From Streptomyces sp. PH10-H1 (GTDB lineage: Bacteria; Actinomycetota; Actinomycetes; Streptomycetales; Streptomycetaceae), in NCBI RefSeq assembly GCF_030063355.1, contig NZ_JASISZ010000026.1, forward strand, positions 19,067 to 83,066: a DNA stretch of 64,000 nucleotides. Direction: 5' to 3'. Positions 1-9,805 of this stretch are shown one piece after another (position 1 is the stretch's first letter; each line of letters starts with the position of its first letter). The notes below the pieces were generated by a model. That model was given only the letters and a program-made list of their open reading frames with translations, ran no database searches and had not been told where the DNA came from. The translations under genes and the position numbers were made by a program.

Positions 1-1445
1 GGGACCGGCTCCGGCACCGCGGGGTCCGGGAGGGCTGCGCGGATCTCGGCGAGCAGCCGGAGGGCGAGCGGGTGGGCGGCGTCGGTGTCGGCGAGGGCTC
101 CGGACGGGATGCCGTACCGGGCACGGGCGCGGACCGCCTGCCGCTGCGGGAGGTCGCCGAGCCGTACGCAGGGCGGGAGGGCACGGGCCGGGGCGCCGGG
201 CGGCACGGCCGACGGCGCCTCGGGCACCTGGAGCATCCCGGAGGGGAACAGGGCGCCGGCCCGCTCCCAGTATTCGGGCCTGCACGCCACGATCAGCCGC
301 ACACCCCCGGCGCGCAACCAACTCGCCGTCCCTGCCGTCCAGTCGGGCAGCGCGTGCGCGAGGACGGGCGGCATCTCCTCCGGGCCGTCCAGGAGTACGA
401 GCAGCGGGCGGCCCGCCGACCGGGCCAGGTCCGCGACCGCGTCGGGGGAGGCGACGGGCGCCTCGCCCCTGCTGCCGCCGGCCGCCGCGGACACGATCCG
501 CGCGGCGGTGCGCAGTGAGCGTTCCACCGCGTCCTTCAACCCGCCGTCGCCGGGCCGCAGTTCGGCGCCGCGCAGCCACACCGTGGGGGCCGGCCCGGCG
601 CCCCGGGCGCGGCGGGCGGCCAGCGCCGCCAGTTCGGTGGTGCGGCCGCAGCCGGGGTCGCCGACCAGACCGAGGACGAGCGGTCCGCGGTCACCGCCGC
701 GGCTGAGGAAGTCGCGCAGCTCCTCCTCCGTCTCCGGCCTGGCGACCGGCTCGCGCCATTCGCGCGGTACGGCCGCCGAGCCGACCGAGGTGGCCGTCAG
801 CTGCAGTGCGCCCGCGAGATTGAGGTGCGGGCCGTAGGCGGGCACGGTGGCCGCGTTGCGGGCGAGCAGCTCCGCCAGCGGCCCCTCGTGGGGCCGCAGC
901 GGGACGGCGAAGCCGCCCGCGCGGTGCCCGGCGTGCAGCGCGGTGGCGATCACGGCGAGCACGGCGCCGGTCTCCGCATCGAGGACGGGGCTGCCCGACG
1001 CCTGCGGGTGGACACGCAGGACCTCGGGGGTGTCGAGGGCGAGTTCGTAGACCTCGTCGAGGAGGTGGAAGCGGTCGGTCGCGGTGTAGGTGACGGACGC
1101 GGTGCCGACGACCACGGCATCCGTCCAGCTGCGGGCCCGCACCCGCACCCGGCGTTCGGGGTGCGCGGGTCCGGTACCGGCGACCGGCAGCGGCCGGGGG
1201 GTGATTCCCTCGGTCGCGACCAGCGCGAGCCCCAGCTCCGGCAGCGGGGTGATCGCCTCCGAGCCGACGAGGCAGACCTGGTCCCCGGGTGCGTGCAGCA
1301 CGAGCCGGGCGAGGCCGTCGACGGCCTCGTGGCTCGTCAGCAGGGTGCCGCCGAGGTCCGCGAGGAATCCTGTGCCGCGCGGCCGTCCGGCCAAATCGCA
1401 GACGCGCACCAGCGCGTCGTCAGCATCGCAGGGCCGCACCGCCAT
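1..1445 (-). CDS. Trypsin-like domain / STAND NTPase fusion protein (partial, C-terminus outside window)
   Basis: The minus frame is open from an ATG at 1445 (AGG-rich site just upstream, GGGGAGG) to the left edge, giving 481 codons. The N-terminal ~190 residues look like a trypsin-fold protease: a TSHEAV block gives His39 and an ASGSPV block gives Ser152. The usual Asp-bearing strand reads ELGLALVA, so the catalytic Asp is not evident and proteolysis is uncertain. A linker leads to a P-loop, GDPGCGRT at residues 262-269, then a Walker B-like stretch (LLVLLDGPEE) and an ACRPEYW sensor-like block, as in STAND/NACHT signalling ATPases. Such protease-STAND fusions are common in Streptomyces; signalling or conflict roles have been proposed, but the function of this one is unknown. 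The C-terminal sensor domain, which would help identify the trigger, lies outside the window. Confidence 0.8.
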   Translation of the reverse strand, partial: MAVRPCDADDALVRVCDLAGRPRGTGFLADLGGTLLTSHEAVDGLARLVLHAPGDQVCLVGSEAITPLPELGLALVATEGITPRPLPVAGTGPAHPERRVRVRARSWTDAVVVGTASVTYTATDRFHLLDEVYELALDTPEVLRVHPQASGSPVLDAETGAVLAVIATALHAGHRAGGFAVPLRPHEGPLAELLARNAATVPAYGPHLNLAGALQLTATSVGSAAVPREWREPVARPETEEELRDFLSRGGDRGPLVLGLVGDPGCGRTTELAALAARRARGAGPAPTVWLRGAELRPGDGGLKDAVERSLRTAARIVSAAAGGSRGEAPVASPDAVADLARSAGRPLLVLLDGPEEMPPVLAHALPDWTAGTASWLRAGGVRLIVACRPEYWERAGALFPSGMLQVPEAPSAVPPGAPARALPPCVRLGDLPQRQAVRARARYGIPSGALADTDAAHPLALRLLAEIRAALPDPAVPEPV

Positions 1446-1615
1446 CCGCGTACCTCCCCGCTGGTCAACCGCCTTTTACGGTATGCCCACGGTGATCGGC
1501 CGCTAGTGATCGCGTACCCAACGCGCCCCCGTACACCCCCGTGGTTCACTCCGAGCGCCCGCCCGATGGGGTGAATTCTTGGTGTGCGGCGGATAGGAGT
1601 ACCGGAAGGAGGGGG

Positions 1616-1663
1616 ATCGTGGAGCGCGCGTCCGTGCGGGGACAGGGTCGTGCGCTCCACGAT
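1616..1663. terminator. Inverted repeat downstream of truB
   Basis: A perfect 12-bp inverted repeat (ATCGTGGAGCGC at 1616-1627 and its complement at 1652-1663) encloses 24 nt. It lies 70-120 nt past the truB stop codon on the minus strand and upstream of the protease/STAND gene. It may be the end of the rimP-truB operon transcript. There is no U-tract, so a regulatory role for the next gene is equally possible. Confidence 0.4.
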
Positions 1664-1734
1664 GGGGCGCAGCCGGCCGGGTCATCGCGCACCGGAACGA
1701 TCATGCGGTCCGAGGAGTCGTGCGGGCCGAAGCG

Positions 1735-2658
1735 TCAGACGAGGACCGCGAGGATCTTCGTCTCTCCGTCCCGGTCCTCGATGAGGGCGAGGAAGCGGCC
1801 GTCGGGGCCGAAGGCCGCGTGGGGGCCGGCGGCGAGGCCGCCGGTCTTGAGGCGGACGCCGTTGACGAGCAACCGGGCCTGTTCCGCGTCCACGTCCCAG
1901 CGGGGGAACGCTGCGGCGGCGGCCTCGCCGATCGGCAGGACCTCGAAGGCCTCCGCGCCTTCGGCCTGGTACGTCGCTTCGAGCGCGTCCACGGTGCGGG
2001 CAGAGCTCAGGTCGTACGGACCCACCCGGGTCCGCCGCAGGGCGGTCAGATGGCCTCCGGTGCCCAGATCGGCGCCGAGATCACGGGCCAGGGCCCGGAT
2101 GTAGGTGCCGGACGAGCACTCGACGGTGACATCGAGGTCGAGGACCGCGGTGCCGTCCTCGGCCACCGCCTCCCGGACGTCCTGGACGGTGAAGGAGGAG
2201 ATCGTCACCGGACGGGCGGGAAGCTCGAAGTCCTCGCCCTCCCGCACCCTGGTGTACGACCGCACACCGTTGACCTTGATGGCGCTGACCTTCGAGGGCA
2301 CCTGCTGGATGTCCCCGGTGAGCTTCGCGATCCCGGCGTCGACGGCCTCACGGGTGACGCCCACCGCCGGCGCGCTCGCGGTGACGTCGCCCTCGGCGTC
2401 ATCCGTCACGGTGATCTGGCCGAGCCGGATCGTCGCGACGTACTCCTTGCGGGTGAGCGCGAGGTGGCCGAGCAGACGGGTGGCCTTCTCGACGCCGATG
2501 ACGAGCACTCCGGTCGCCATCGGGTCGAGGGTGCCGGCGTGCCCGACCCGCCGGGTGCCCGCGAAACGGCGGATGCGGGCGACCACGGCGTGCGAGGTGA
2601 GCCCGGCCGGCTTGTCGACGATCACTAGACCGTCCGGGCCCTGGCCTTTGCGCTTCAT
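1735..2658 (-). CDS. truB: tRNA pseudouridine(55) synthase TruB
   Basis: The 307-aa product matches the TruB family, which isomerises U55 in the T-arm of tRNAs. The catalytic motif [13 protein letters not shown] is present with Asp45, preceded by the family's DKPAGLTSH start. Length is normal. The ATG at 2658 overlaps the rbfA stop codon in an ATGA arrangement (2655-2658), which fixes the start and implies translational coupling. It is the last gene of the rimP-nusA-infB-rbfA operon, a usual place for truB. No anomalies are seen. Confidence 0.96.
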   Translation of the reverse strand: MKRKGQGPDGLVIVDKPAGLTSHAVVARIRRFAGTRRVGHAGTLDPMATGVLVIGVEKATRLLGHLALTRKEYVATIRLGQITVTDDAEGDVTASAPAVGVTREAVDAGIAKLTGDIQQVPSKVSAIKVNGVRSYTRVREGEDFELPARPVTISSFTVQDVREAVAEDGTAVLDLDVTVECSSGTYIRALARDLGADLGTGGHLTALRRTRVGPYDLSSARTVDALEATYQAEGAEAFEVLPIGEAAAAAFPRWDVDAEQARLLVNGVRLKTGGLAAGPHAAFGPDGRFLALIEDRDGETKILAVLV

Positions 2659-3230
2659 GCGGTCGCGGGGCCCTTTTCGTCGGCTTCGGTGCCGGACTTC
2701 GCGTCCGAAGAGTCCGCGGAGTCCGCAGCATCGGCGGCGTCCGCGGCATCCGCCACGTCCACCGCTTCGTCGTCCTCATCGTCGTCGTCATCGAGGTCGA
2801 CGTCGTCGTCCTCGGCCGGCTTGCGGTACGGGTCCGCCTCGCCCGCGTACGACGCGTCGGTGGCGGCCTTGCGCACCTGCTCGTCGGAGGCGCGGGCCCT
2901 GGCCAGCAGGTCGTCGATGGTCTTCGCGTTCTCCGGAAGGGCGTCGGCGACGAACGCCAGGCTCGGGGTGAACCGCACCCCGGTCTGCCGTCCGACCTCG
3001 GAGCGGAGGACGCCCTTGGCGCTCTCCAGAGCGGCGGCGGAGGCCGCCCGCTCCTCGTCGTCGCCGTAGACCGTGTAGAAGACGGTCGCCTCCCGCAGGT
3101 CACCGGTGACCCGGGTGTCCGTGATCGTCACGTAGCCGAGCCGCGGGTCCTTGATCCGCCGCTGCAGGGTTTCCGCGACCACGACCCGGATGCGGTCGGC
3201 CAGCTTGCGCGCCCGCGCGGTGTCGGTCAC
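2655..3230 (-). CDS. rbfA: 30S ribosome-binding factor RbfA with acidic tail
   Basis: The first ~115 residues form the RbfA KH-like domain ([22 protein letters not shown], then [18 protein letters not shown]), which binds the 30S subunit and helps mature the 16S rRNA 5' end during cold adaptation. At 191 aa the protein is longer than the ~120-130 aa usual elsewhere. The extra C-terminus is a low-complexity acidic tail with an Asp/Glu run followed by repeated [11 protein letters not shown] units. Actinobacterial RbfA proteins often carry acidic tails. It is co-directional with ylxP upstream and overlaps truB by 4 nt. Confidence 0.93.
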   Translation of the reverse strand: MTDTARARKLADRIRVVVAETLQRRIKDPRLGYVTITDTRVTGDLREATVFYTVYGDDEERAASAAALESAKGVLRSEVGRQTGVRFTPSLAFVADALPENAKTIDDLLARARASDEQVRKAATDASYAGEADPYRKPAEDDDVDLDDDDDEDDEAVDVADAADAADAADSADSSDAKSGTEADEKGPATA

Positions 3231-3290
3231 TTGTCCGTCTCCTTCTTCGTTACTGCTCTTGTCTTCGAGGCGCCGCCGACCGCCGGAAGG

Positions 3291-3584
3291 TCAGTCGTCG
3301 TCGCCGTGGATCCGCTGCCGTGCCGACAGCAGTTCCACCTCGGGCCGGGCGATCATCCATCGCTCGCACCGGTCGAGTACGTCTTTGATGTGTCCGAGAT
3401 CCCCGGACACGACCGCGATGCCGATCTCGGCCCTGCGGTGAAGGTCCTGCTCGCCGGTCTCCGCCACACTGACCGCGAACTTGCGGTGCAGCTCGGCGAC
3501 GATCGGGCGGACGACGGACCTCTTCTCCTTGAGCGAATGTATGTCGCCGAGGAGGAGGTCGAAGGACAGCGTTCCTGCATACAT
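3291..3584 (-). CDS. DUF503 / YlxP family protein
   Basis: A 97-aa protein with the DUF503 layout: beta-strand MYAGTLSFDLLL, then SLKEKRSVVRPIVAEL, and a C-terminal helix ending in ELLSARQ. The family is almost always found between infB and rbfA in actinobacteria and firmicutes. Its biochemical role is not settled; ribosome or RNA association is inferred from context. The start at 3584 is the only reasonable ATG, but no strong Shine-Dalgarno sequence is visible. A hairpin in the 145-nt gap after infB (3673-3713) may lower its expression relative to infB. Confidence 0.85.
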   Translation of the reverse strand: MYAGTLSFDLLLGDIHSLKEKRSVVRPIVAELHRKFAVSVAETGEQDLHRRAEIGIAVVSGDLGHIKDVLDRCERWMIARPEVELLSARQRIHGDDD

Positions 3585-3672
3585 GGGCGACAGGGCAAGC
3601 CGCCCTGGGGGGCCTCGTCGTTACGCCCCTGGTGACAGCGGCGATCCATGTTGTGAACGGTACACGCAACGG

Positions 3673-3713
3673 CCGGGGCCGATCGACGGATTATCTCCGC
3701 CGACCGGCCCCGG
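3673..3713 (-). terminator. Terminator-like hairpin after infB
   Basis: CCGGGGCCG at 3673-3681 pairs with its complement at 3705-3713, and the enclosed sequence adds partial pairing (GTCGGCGGA with TCCGTCGAT on the minus strand). It starts 17 nt past the infB stop on the minus strand. No U-tract follows, as is common in Streptomyces. It could be a partial terminator or processing site inside the operon. Confidence 0.5.
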
Positions 3714-3729
3714 TCGTGAGCTACGACGA

Positions 3730-6700
3730 TCAGCCGCGCGGCTTCTCGCGCATCTCGTACGTCGCGATGACGTCGTCGACCTTGATGTCGTTGTAGCTGC
3801 CGAGGTTGATACCGCCCTCGTAGCCTTCCCGGATCTCGGTGACGTCGTCCTTGAAGCGGCGCAGACCCTCGATGTTGAGGTTCTCCGCGATGACCTTGCC
3901 GTCGCGGAGGAGTCGCGCCTTGGTGTTGCGCTTGACCTCGCCCGAGCGGATGAGGACACCGGCGATGTTGCCCAGCTTGGAGGAGCGGAAGACGTCGCGG
4001 ATCTCGGCGGTGCCGAGCTCGACCTCTTCGTACTCCGGCTTGAGCATGCCCTTCAGGGCCGCCTCGATCTCATCGATGACCTGGTAGATCACCGAGTAGT
4101 ACCGGACGTCGACACCCTCGCGCTCGGCCAGCTGCGTGGCGCGGCCTTCGGCGCGCACGTTGAAGCCGATGACGATGGCGTCGGAACCCGATGCCAGGTT
4201 GATGTCCGACTCGGTGACCGCGCCCACACCGCGGTGCAGGATGCGCAGGTCGACCTCGGCACCGACGTCCAGCTGCATGAGCGAGGACTCGAGCGCTTCG
4301 ACCGAACCGGACGCGTCGCCCTTGATGATGAGGTTGAGCTGCTGCACCAGACCGGCCTGCAGGGCCTCGTCCAGGTTCTCCAGGGAGAACCGGACACCCT
4401 TGCGGGCGAACGCCGCGTTCCGCTCACGAGCGGCACGCTTCTCGGCGATCTGCCGGGCCGTGCGGTCGTCGTCGACAACGAGGAAGTTGTCGCCGGCGCC
4501 GGGCACGTTGGTGAGACCGAGCACCATGACCGGAGTCGAGGGGCCCGCTTCTTCCAGCGTGTTGCCACGGTCGTCGAGCATCGCGCGGACTCGGCCGTAC
4601 GCGTCGCCGACCACCATCGTGTCGCCGATGCGCAGGGTGCCGCGCTGCACGAGCACGGTCGCCACGGCGCCGCGGCCGCGGTCGAGATGAGCCTCGATCG
4701 CAATACCCTGCGCGTCCTGCTCCGGGTTGGCCCGCAGGTCGAGCGAGGCGTCCGCCGTGAGGACCACGGCCTCCAGCAGGCTGTCGATGTGCAGGCCCTG
4801 CTTGGCGGAGATGTCGACGAACATGGTGTCGCCGCCGTACTCCTCGGCCACCAGGCCGAACTCGGTCAGCTGACCGCGCACCTTGACCGGGTCGGCACCT
4901 TCGACGTCGATCTTGTTGACCGCGACCACGATCGGCACACCGGCTGCCTTGGCGTGGTTCAACGCTTCGATCGTCTGCGGCATGACACCGTCGTTGGCCG
5001 CCACCACGAGGATCGCGATGTCGGTCGACTTGGCACCACGGGCACGCATGGCGGTGAACGCCTCGTGGCCGGGGGTGTCGATGAAGGTGATCTTGCGCTC
5101 TTCGCCGTTGACCTCGGCCGCGACCTGGTAGGCACCGATGTGCTGGGTGATGCCACCGGCCTCGCCCGCGACCACGTTGGTCTTGCGGATCGCGTCGAGG
5201 AGCCGGGTCTTACCGTGGTCGACGTGACCCATGACGGTGACGACCGGCGGACGGGAGACGAGCTCTTCCTCGCCGCCTTCGTCCTCGCCGAACTCGATGT
5301 CGAAGGACTCGAGCAGCTCGCGGTCCTCCTCCTCCGGGCTGACGATCTCCAGGACGTAGTTCATCTCGTCGGCGAGCAGCTGCAGCGTCGCGTCGGGAAC
5401 CGACTGCGTCGCTGTGACCATTTCGCCGAGGTTCAGCATCACCTGGACGAGCGACGCCGGGTTGGCGCCGATCTTCTCGGCGAAGTCGGTCAGCGAGGAA
5501 CCACGACGCAGGCGCACCGCGGCACCGTTACCGCGAGGCAGCAGCACGCCGCCCACGGACGGAGCCTGCATGCTCTCGTATTCCTGGCGCCTCTGACGCT
5601 TCGACTTGCGGCCACGGGCCGGACGGCCGTTCGGGCCACGGCCGAAGGCACCCTGCGTGCCACCACGGGCGTTGGGGCCGCCGGGGCGTCCACCGAAGCC
5701 ACCGGGACGGGGGCCGAAGCCACCGCCACCGCCGGGTGCGCCACCGGGACGCGGGCCGCCGAAGCCGCCGCCGCCCGGACGGGCGCCGGGACCTGCCGGA
5801 CGGCCGGCGAAGCCGCCGCCACCACCGGGACGAGCACCGGGACCACCGCTGCCGCCACCGGGACGAGCACCGGGACCACCGCTGCCGCCGCCGGGACGCG
5901 CGCCGGGACCGCCGGAACGGCCGCCGGGGCCGCCGGACGGGGCGGGACGCTGCGGCATCATGCCCGGGTTCGGGCGTGGGCCGGAGCTCTGCGGGCGGGG
6001 CATGCCACCGGGAGCCGGACGACCGGCACCGGCGGGACCGCCCTGACCACCCGGACGCGGGGCGCCGCTGTGGCCACCGCCAGGACGAGGCGCGCCACCG
6101 GGACCACCCTGGCCTGCCGGACGAGCGGGACGCTCGCCGCTGGGGGCACCCTGGCCGCCGCCGTGGCCGCCGCCGGGACGCGGGGCGCCACCGGGACGCT
6201 GCATGCCGGTGGAGCCGCCGGAGGTGAAGGGGTTGTTGCCCGGACGGGGACCGGCCGGACGCGCGCCACCGGGACGCGGGGCGCCGGGGGCACCCTGGCC
6301 GCCCGGACGGGCCGGACGCTCGCCACGCGGCGCGGCGTCACGCTGACCGCCGTCACGGCGCTCTTCGCGCTGCGCGGGGGCCGGACGTGCCGGACGCGGG
6401 CCGGGAGTGGCACCCGCGGGGCGCGGCGCGGAGGACGGAGCCGTCTGAGCGGCCGGAGCCGCGGACTGCTGCGTCTGCTGGGCCGGCTCGGGGGCTGAGA
6501 ACTCCGCGACCGGGACCGGAGCCGCCGGAGCGGGCTTCGGGGTGACCGGGGCCGGCTTCGGACCCGGACGGGGGCCGGCCGGCGTGGAGCCGGTGCCCGT
6601 GGCGGCCGGAGCCGCCGGGGTTACGGGGGCGTCCGCGGCCGGCTTGGGAGCCGGCGCAGCGGGACGGGCCGGCGCACCCGGGGTGGGGGCGCCAGGCTTG

Positions 6701-6921
6701 GCAGGCGTCGCCTTGCGGGGCGCGCCGGGCTTGGCAGCGGGCTTGGCGGCGTTCCCGCCACCGGGCCCCTGCAAAGCGTCAGTCAACTTGCGAACAACCG
6801 GCGCCTCGATCGTCGAGGACGCCGAACGTACGAATTCACCAAGTTCTTGGAGCTTGGCCATGACGACCTTGCTCTCAACTCCGAACTCCTTGGCGAGTTC
6901 GTATACCCGGACCTTAGCCAC
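3730..6921 (-). CDS. infB: Translation initiation factor IF-2
   Basis: The 1063-aa protein delivers fMet-tRNA to the 30S P-site and promotes subunit joining. An IF2_N domain at residues 1-55 ([23 protein letters not shown]) is followed by a roughly 400-residue Ala/Pro then Gly/Arg/Pro-rich linker, a second IF2_N domain near 470, and the GTPase with G1 motif GHVDHGKT at 565-572, DTPGHE (G3) and NKID (G4). Translational domains II-IV complete the C-terminus. The start is GTG 6921 with a strong AAAAGGAG site. The linker includes three 11-residue tandem repeats (5822-5920). It follows ylxR at a 152-nt gap containing short direct repeats. Confidence 0.97.
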   Translation of the reverse strand: MAKVRVYELAKEFGVESKVVMAKLQELGEFVRSASSTIEAPVVRKLTDALQGPGGGNAAKPAAKPGAPRKATPAKPGAPTPGAPARPAAPAPKPAADAPVTPAAPAATGTGSTPAGPRPGPKPAPVTPKPAPAAPVPVAEFSAPEPAQQTQQSAAPAAQTAPSSAPRPAGATPGPRPARPAPAQREERRDGGQRDAAPRGERPARPGGQGAPGAPRPGGARPAGPRPGNNPFTSGGSTGMQRPGGAPRPGGGHGGGQGAPSGERPARPAGQGGPGGAPRPGGGHSGAPRPGGQGGPAGAGRPAPGGMPRPQSSGPRPNPGMMPQRPAPSGGPGGRSGGPGARPGGGSGGPGARPGGGSGGPGARPGGGGGFAGRPAGPGARPGGGGFGGPRPGGAPGGGGGFGPRPGGFGGRPGGPNARGGTQGAFGRGPNGRPARGRKSKRQRRQEYESMQAPSVGGVLLPRGNGAAVRLRRGSSLTDFAEKIGANPASLVQVMLNLGEMVTATQSVPDATLQLLADEMNYVLEIVSPEEEDRELLESFDIEFGEDEGGEEELVSRPPVVTVMGHVDHGKTRLLDAIRKTNVVAGEAGGITQHIGAYQVAAEVNGEERKITFIDTPGHEAFTAMRARGAKSTDIAILVVAANDGVMPQTIEALNHAKAAGVPIVVAVNKIDVEGADPVKVRGQLTEFGLVAEEYGGDTMFVDISAKQGLHIDSLLEAVVLTADASLDLRANPEQDAQGIAIEAHLDRGRGAVATVLVQRGTLRIGDTMVVGDAYGRVRAMLDDRGNTLEEAGPSTPVMVLGLTNVPGAGDNFLVVDDDRTARQIAEKRAARERNAAFARKGVRFSLENLDEALQAGLVQQLNLIIKGDASGSVEALESSLMQLDVGAEVDLRILHRGVGAVTESDINLASGSDAIVIGFNVRAEGRATQLAEREGVDVRYYSVIYQVIDEIEAALKGMLKPEYEEVELGTAEIRDVFRSSKLGNIAGVLIRSGEVKRNTKARLLRDGKVIAENLNIEGLRRFKDDVTEIREGYEGGINLGSYNDIKVDDVIATYEMREKPRG
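5822..5920 (-). repeat. Three 33-bp tandem repeats inside infB
   Basis: Three consecutive 33-bp units at 5822-5854, 5855-5887 and 5888-5920 encode an 11-residue Gly/Pro/Ala/Arg motif ([11 protein letters not shown] type) at about residues 334-367 of IF-2. Units 1 and 2 are identical at DNA level; unit 3 has diverged. Such in-frame units are expected to vary in number between strains and lengthen a disordered linker. Confidence 0.9.
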
Positions 6922-6976
6922 TTCGCTCCTTTTAGGTCCGGGGTGATCGTCCGCCGGACCGTCGCTACTTCATGCT

Positions 6977-7012
6977 CGTACTCATCGCGTACTCATCGAG
7001 TGGTGCTCATCG
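6977..7012 (-). repeat. Short direct repeats in the infB leader
   Basis: The 11-mer CGTACTCATCG occurs twice head-to-tail (6977-6987 and 6988-6998) with a related copy, GGTGCTCATCG, ending at 7012. They lie 55-90 nt upstream of the infB start in the ylxR-infB gap. The purpose is unknown; possibilities are a protein-binding site, an RNA element in the infB leader, or slippage. Confidence 0.6.
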
Positions 7013-7073
7013 CAATCTCGACCTACTTCCGACTCGCGAGGTACCTGACCGCACGGAAACCCGTGCCGTTCAC

Positions 7074-7373
7074 TTACGGTGCCGCCACCTCGGCGGGCTT
7101 GGTGTTCTGCTCGACGTACCGGCGGAGTTCCGCGGTGTCGAACGTCTCCTTGGACCTGAAGGCCCTGGAGAAGGCCCGGCGGCGAACCGCCAGGTCGAAA
7201 CAGACCAGGTCAGGGTGCAAGTGAGCACCCCGACCGGGCAGCGTACCGCGAGGATCGGGGACGCACGCGTCCCCGCTCACCGCCACACGCAGCAGATCGT
7301 TCTTGGCCACCCGTTCCCGGCAACCCACACAGGTTCGCTCAGGGCACGCTCGTGAACGCGTCCGGCCAGACAC
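7074..7373 (-). CDS. YlxR family RNA-binding protein (DUF448)
   Basis: A 99-aa basic protein with the family signature PERTCVGCRER near the N-terminus and GRGAHLHPDLVCFDLA in the middle. YlxR proteins are small nucleoid- or RNA-associated proteins encoded between nusA and infB. In other bacteria they have been linked to RNase P binding and expression control, but function here is inferred. The GTG start at 7373 is supported by GGAGG about 11 nt upstream. The gene is 81 nt downstream of nusA in the same operon. Confidence 0.88.
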   Translation of the reverse strand: MSGRTRSRACPERTCVGCRERVAKNDLLRVAVSGDACVPDPRGTLPGRGAHLHPDLVCFDLAVRRRAFSRAFRSKETFDTAELRRYVEQNTKPAEVAAP

Positions 7374-7454
7374 TGCTAAGTCTACCTCCCCGCGCCGACC
7401 TCACCCCTTCGGGTTAGTCTACGCACGGTTGTTCGATTGGTCGTGGGTTGACGT

Positions 7455-8486
7455 TCAGTCCCGCGAAGCGTCCGATACGTCCGGTTCATCCGCATCGGAA
7501 GCGGCACCGGCCGGCTCGATGTCCGGGTGGATGTCGATCCGCCAGCCGGTCAGCCGGGCGGCGAGGCGGGCGTTCTGCCCTTCCTTGCCGATCGCGAGCG
7601 ACAGCTGGTAGTCCGGCACGGTCACCCGGGCCGAACGGGCCGACATGTCCACGACCTCGACCCGGGACACCCGGGCCGGCGACAGCGCGTTCGCCACCAT
7701 GTCGGCCGGGTCGTCCGACCAGTCCACGATGTCGATCTTCTCGCCCTGCAGCTCCGCCATGACCGCCCGCACCCGGGAGCCCATCGGGCCGATGCACGCA
7801 CCCTTGGCGTTCAGCCCCGACCGGGTGGAACGCACGGCCATCTTCGTACGGTGGCCGGCCTCGCGGGCGATCGCCTCGATGACGACCGAGCCGTCCGCGA
7901 TCTCCGGGACCTCCATCTTGAAGAGGGCGCGCACCAGGTTGGGGTGCGAGCGCGACAGCGTCACCGACGGTCCGCGCACGCCCTTGGCGACGCGGACGAC
8001 GTAGGAGCGCAGCCGGGTGCCGTGCTTGTAGTCCTCGCCCGGGACCTGCTCCTGCACCGGCAGGATGGCTTCCATCTTGCCGATGTCGACGAGCACGTTC
8101 TTCGGGTCCTTGCCCTGCTGGACCACACCGGAGACGATGTCGCCCTCACGGCCGGCGTACTCGCCGAACGTGATGTCGTCCTCCGCGTCGCGCAGCCGCT
8201 GCAGGATGACCTGCTTCGCGGTGGAGGCGGCGATCCGGCCGAACCCGGAGGGGGTGTCGTCGAACTCGCGGGGCTCCTCGCCCTCGGCGACCTCGGACGG
8301 GTCCTCCTTCGCCCACACGGTCACATGCCCCGACGTGCCGTCCAGCTCCACCCGCGCCCGGCGATGGCTGCCCGGTTCCCGGTGGTAGGCGATGAGGAGC
8401 GCCGACTCGATCGCCCCGACCAGCAGGTCGAACGAAATCTGCCTCTCCTGCACCAAACCCCGCAGGGCCTTCATGTCGATGTCCAC
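7455..8486 (-). CDS. nusA: Transcription termination/antitermination factor NusA
   Basis: The 343-aa protein has the bacterial NusA order: N-terminal RNAP-binding domain ([31 protein letters not shown]), S1 domain, then KH1/KH2 ending in [28 protein letters not shown]. It lacks the acidic AR repeats of E. coli NusA, as is normal in actinobacteria. It modulates pausing, termination and rRNA antitermination. The GTG start at 8486 has GAGGAGG overlapping the end of rimP, and only two nt separate the reading frames, so translation is probably coupled. Confidence 0.95.
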   Translation of the reverse strand: MDIDMKALRGLVQERQISFDLLVGAIESALLIAYHREPGSHRRARVELDGTSGHVTVWAKEDPSEVAEGEEPREFDDTPSGFGRIAASTAKQVILQRLRDAEDDITFGEYAGREGDIVSGVVQQGKDPKNVLVDIGKMEAILPVQEQVPGEDYKHGTRLRSYVVRVAKGVRGPSVTLSRSHPNLVRALFKMEVPEIADGSVVIEAIAREAGHRTKMAVRSTRSGLNAKGACIGPMGSRVRAVMAELQGEKIDIVDWSDDPADMVANALSPARVSRVEVVDMSARSARVTVPDYQLSLAIGKEGQNARLAARLTGWRIDIHPDIEPAGAASDADEPDVSDASRD

Positions 8487-8488
8487 GG

Positions 8489-9034
8489 CTACGCCTCCTC
8501 AATGCTCTCGTCGCTGTCGGTGTCGGCGTCGTCGGCCGTATCCGCTGCGTCGTCCTTGCCCTTGCGGTTGAACTCGATCTCCACCCGGGCCTTCGCGATC
8601 TCCGCGAACTCCACCCGGCGCGGCTTGGGCTTGCGCCCCTTGACGCCCGGGACCTCGAGGTCGAGGCCCGCGTCATCCAGCGCCATGATCCGCGCGACCA
8701 GCTCTTCATGGTTCGTGAGGGTCAGCTTGACCAGCCTGCCCTCGTTGCGGCGGAAGTGCCGCGGCGTGGTGAGCGGCCGGTCGGTACCCGGCGAGCTGAC
8801 CTCCAGGACGTATTCGCCCTGTCCCATCGCGTCCGTGTCGTCGAGTACCTGGGCGATTTCCCGGCTCAGCTCGGCGACCGCGTCGAGGTGCACGCCGTCG
8901 TCGGAATCCACCACGACCATCAGCTGCCGTCGGCTGCCCGCCGCGGTCACAGTGATCTCTTCCAGATCCAGACCCGTCTTGGCGACGAGCGGCTCCAGCA
9001 ATCCGCGCAGCCTCTCGCTCTGGGTGGTGCTCAT
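8489..9034 (-). CDS. rimP: Ribosome maturation factor RimP
   Basis: A 181-aa RimP, which acts in 30S maturation. It has the N-terminal alpha/beta domain ([20 protein letters not shown]), the [21 protein letters not shown] segment and the [10 protein letters not shown] motif, then the SH3-like C-terminal domain and an acidic tail. The start chosen is ATG 9034 because GAGGAG precedes it at normal spacing. The longer frame reaching 9145 adds 37 residues of unrelated sequence. It heads the infB operon; the divergent gap 9035-9229 should contain the operon promoter. Confidence 0.93.
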   Translation of the reverse strand: MSTTQSERLRGLLEPLVAKTGLDLEEITVTAAGSRRQLMVVVDSDDGVHLDAVAELSREIAQVLDDTDAMGQGEYVLEVSSPGTDRPLTTPRHFRRNEGRLVKLTLTNHEELVARIMALDDAGLDLEVPGVKGRKPKPRRVEFAEIAKARVEIEFNRKGKDDAADTADDADTDSDESIEEA

Positions 9035-9229
9035 CCGGGTGACTCCTCGGCCGCGTGTGCTGTTGTATGGAAGGTCGCGTGTCGCCCCAAAGCCTATCGG
9101 TTCCGACACCGGATCGACGATTCGGCGGCGGCCGTGCCCCGCCACTGCCCCCTGAACGGCCGTGATCGCCCGGCCGGGTCCCGGCCCCGCCCGGTACGCT
9201 CTGGTCGGTGATCACGGGAGGGGCGCGCG

Positions 9230-9802
9230 GTGACGGGCACAGTGACGGGCAGACGGACGGTACTCGCCTCGGCGGCCGGGGTGCCGCTGACGATCGGCGC
9301 GGGAGGGCTGGCAGCGCTGGCCGGGGTCGCCTCCGGCTGCGCCGGCGGCGCGGCGGCCACGCCGGAGACGCGGCAGAGCGCCGCCCCCGCCGTACCGGGA
9401 GCGGCACTGCGGGCGCGGGCCGCCCGGGACAGCACCGAACTCCTCGCGCGGTACGACGGCCTCATCGCCGCACGGCCGGAACTCACCGCGCGGCTGGCGC
9501 CGCTGCGGGCCGAAGTCGCCCGGCACGCGCAGGCGTTCGGCAGCGGCGGCAGCTCGCCGAAGCCGTCCCCGGCCACCGGCGGCGGCACGCCGTCCGGCAC
9601 CCCCAGCGCCTCCGGAACCTCCGGAACCTCCGGAACGACCGCCGCGCCCGCCGCTCTCGGAGCGCTCGCCGAAGCCGAACGCCGGCTCGCGGACGCCCGT
9701 GCGACTGCGCTGCTCGACGCCCCGCCCGAGCTCGCCCGGCTCCTCGCCTCGGTGGCCGCCGCCGGGGCCGCACACGTGATCCTGCTGACGGGGAAGGGCT
9801 GA
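9230..9802 (+). CDS. Putative Tat-exported lipoprotein of unknown function
   Basis: A 190-aa protein starting at GTG 9230 after GGGAGGGG. Residues 7-12 (GRRTVL) resemble a twin-arginine motif, followed by a hydrophobic stretch and a lipobox-like VASGC with Cys37. The mature part has Ala-rich helices interrupted by a low-complexity Ser/Gly/Thr/Pro linker (about residues 103-140). A helical pairing with the next product is plausible. The next gene, a ferritin-like DUF4439 protein, starts 3 nt downstream, so the two are co-translated and probably act together. I do not recognise a characterised family. Confidence 0.7.
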   Translation: MTGTVTGRRTVLASAAGVPLTIGAGGLAALAGVASGCAGGAAATPETRQSAAPAVPGAALRARAARDSTELLARYDGLIAARPELTARLAPLRAEVARHAQAFGSGGSSPKPSPATGGGTPSGTPSASGTSGTSGTTAAPAALGALAEAERRLADARATALLDAPPELARLLASVAAAGAAHVILLTGKG

Positions 9803-9805
9803 ACG

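Noticed and set aside
5606-6400. Repetitive Gly/Pro-rich region as a possible CRISPR or minisatellite array
   Set aside because: Repeats are in frame within infB, with no spacer-like unique sequences between them; only three units are true tandem repeats.
3481-6498. A 1005-codon open frame on the plus strand opposite infB
   Set aside because: It mirrors infB codon for codon; high GC leaves the antisense frame open. No family resemblance, and its residues are those expected from a reversed infB.
7051-7066. GCACGG-N4-CCGTGC hairpin downstream of ylxR as a terminator
   Set aside because: Stem of only 6 bp, and infB in the same operon follows 130 nt later, so evidence for termination is too weak.
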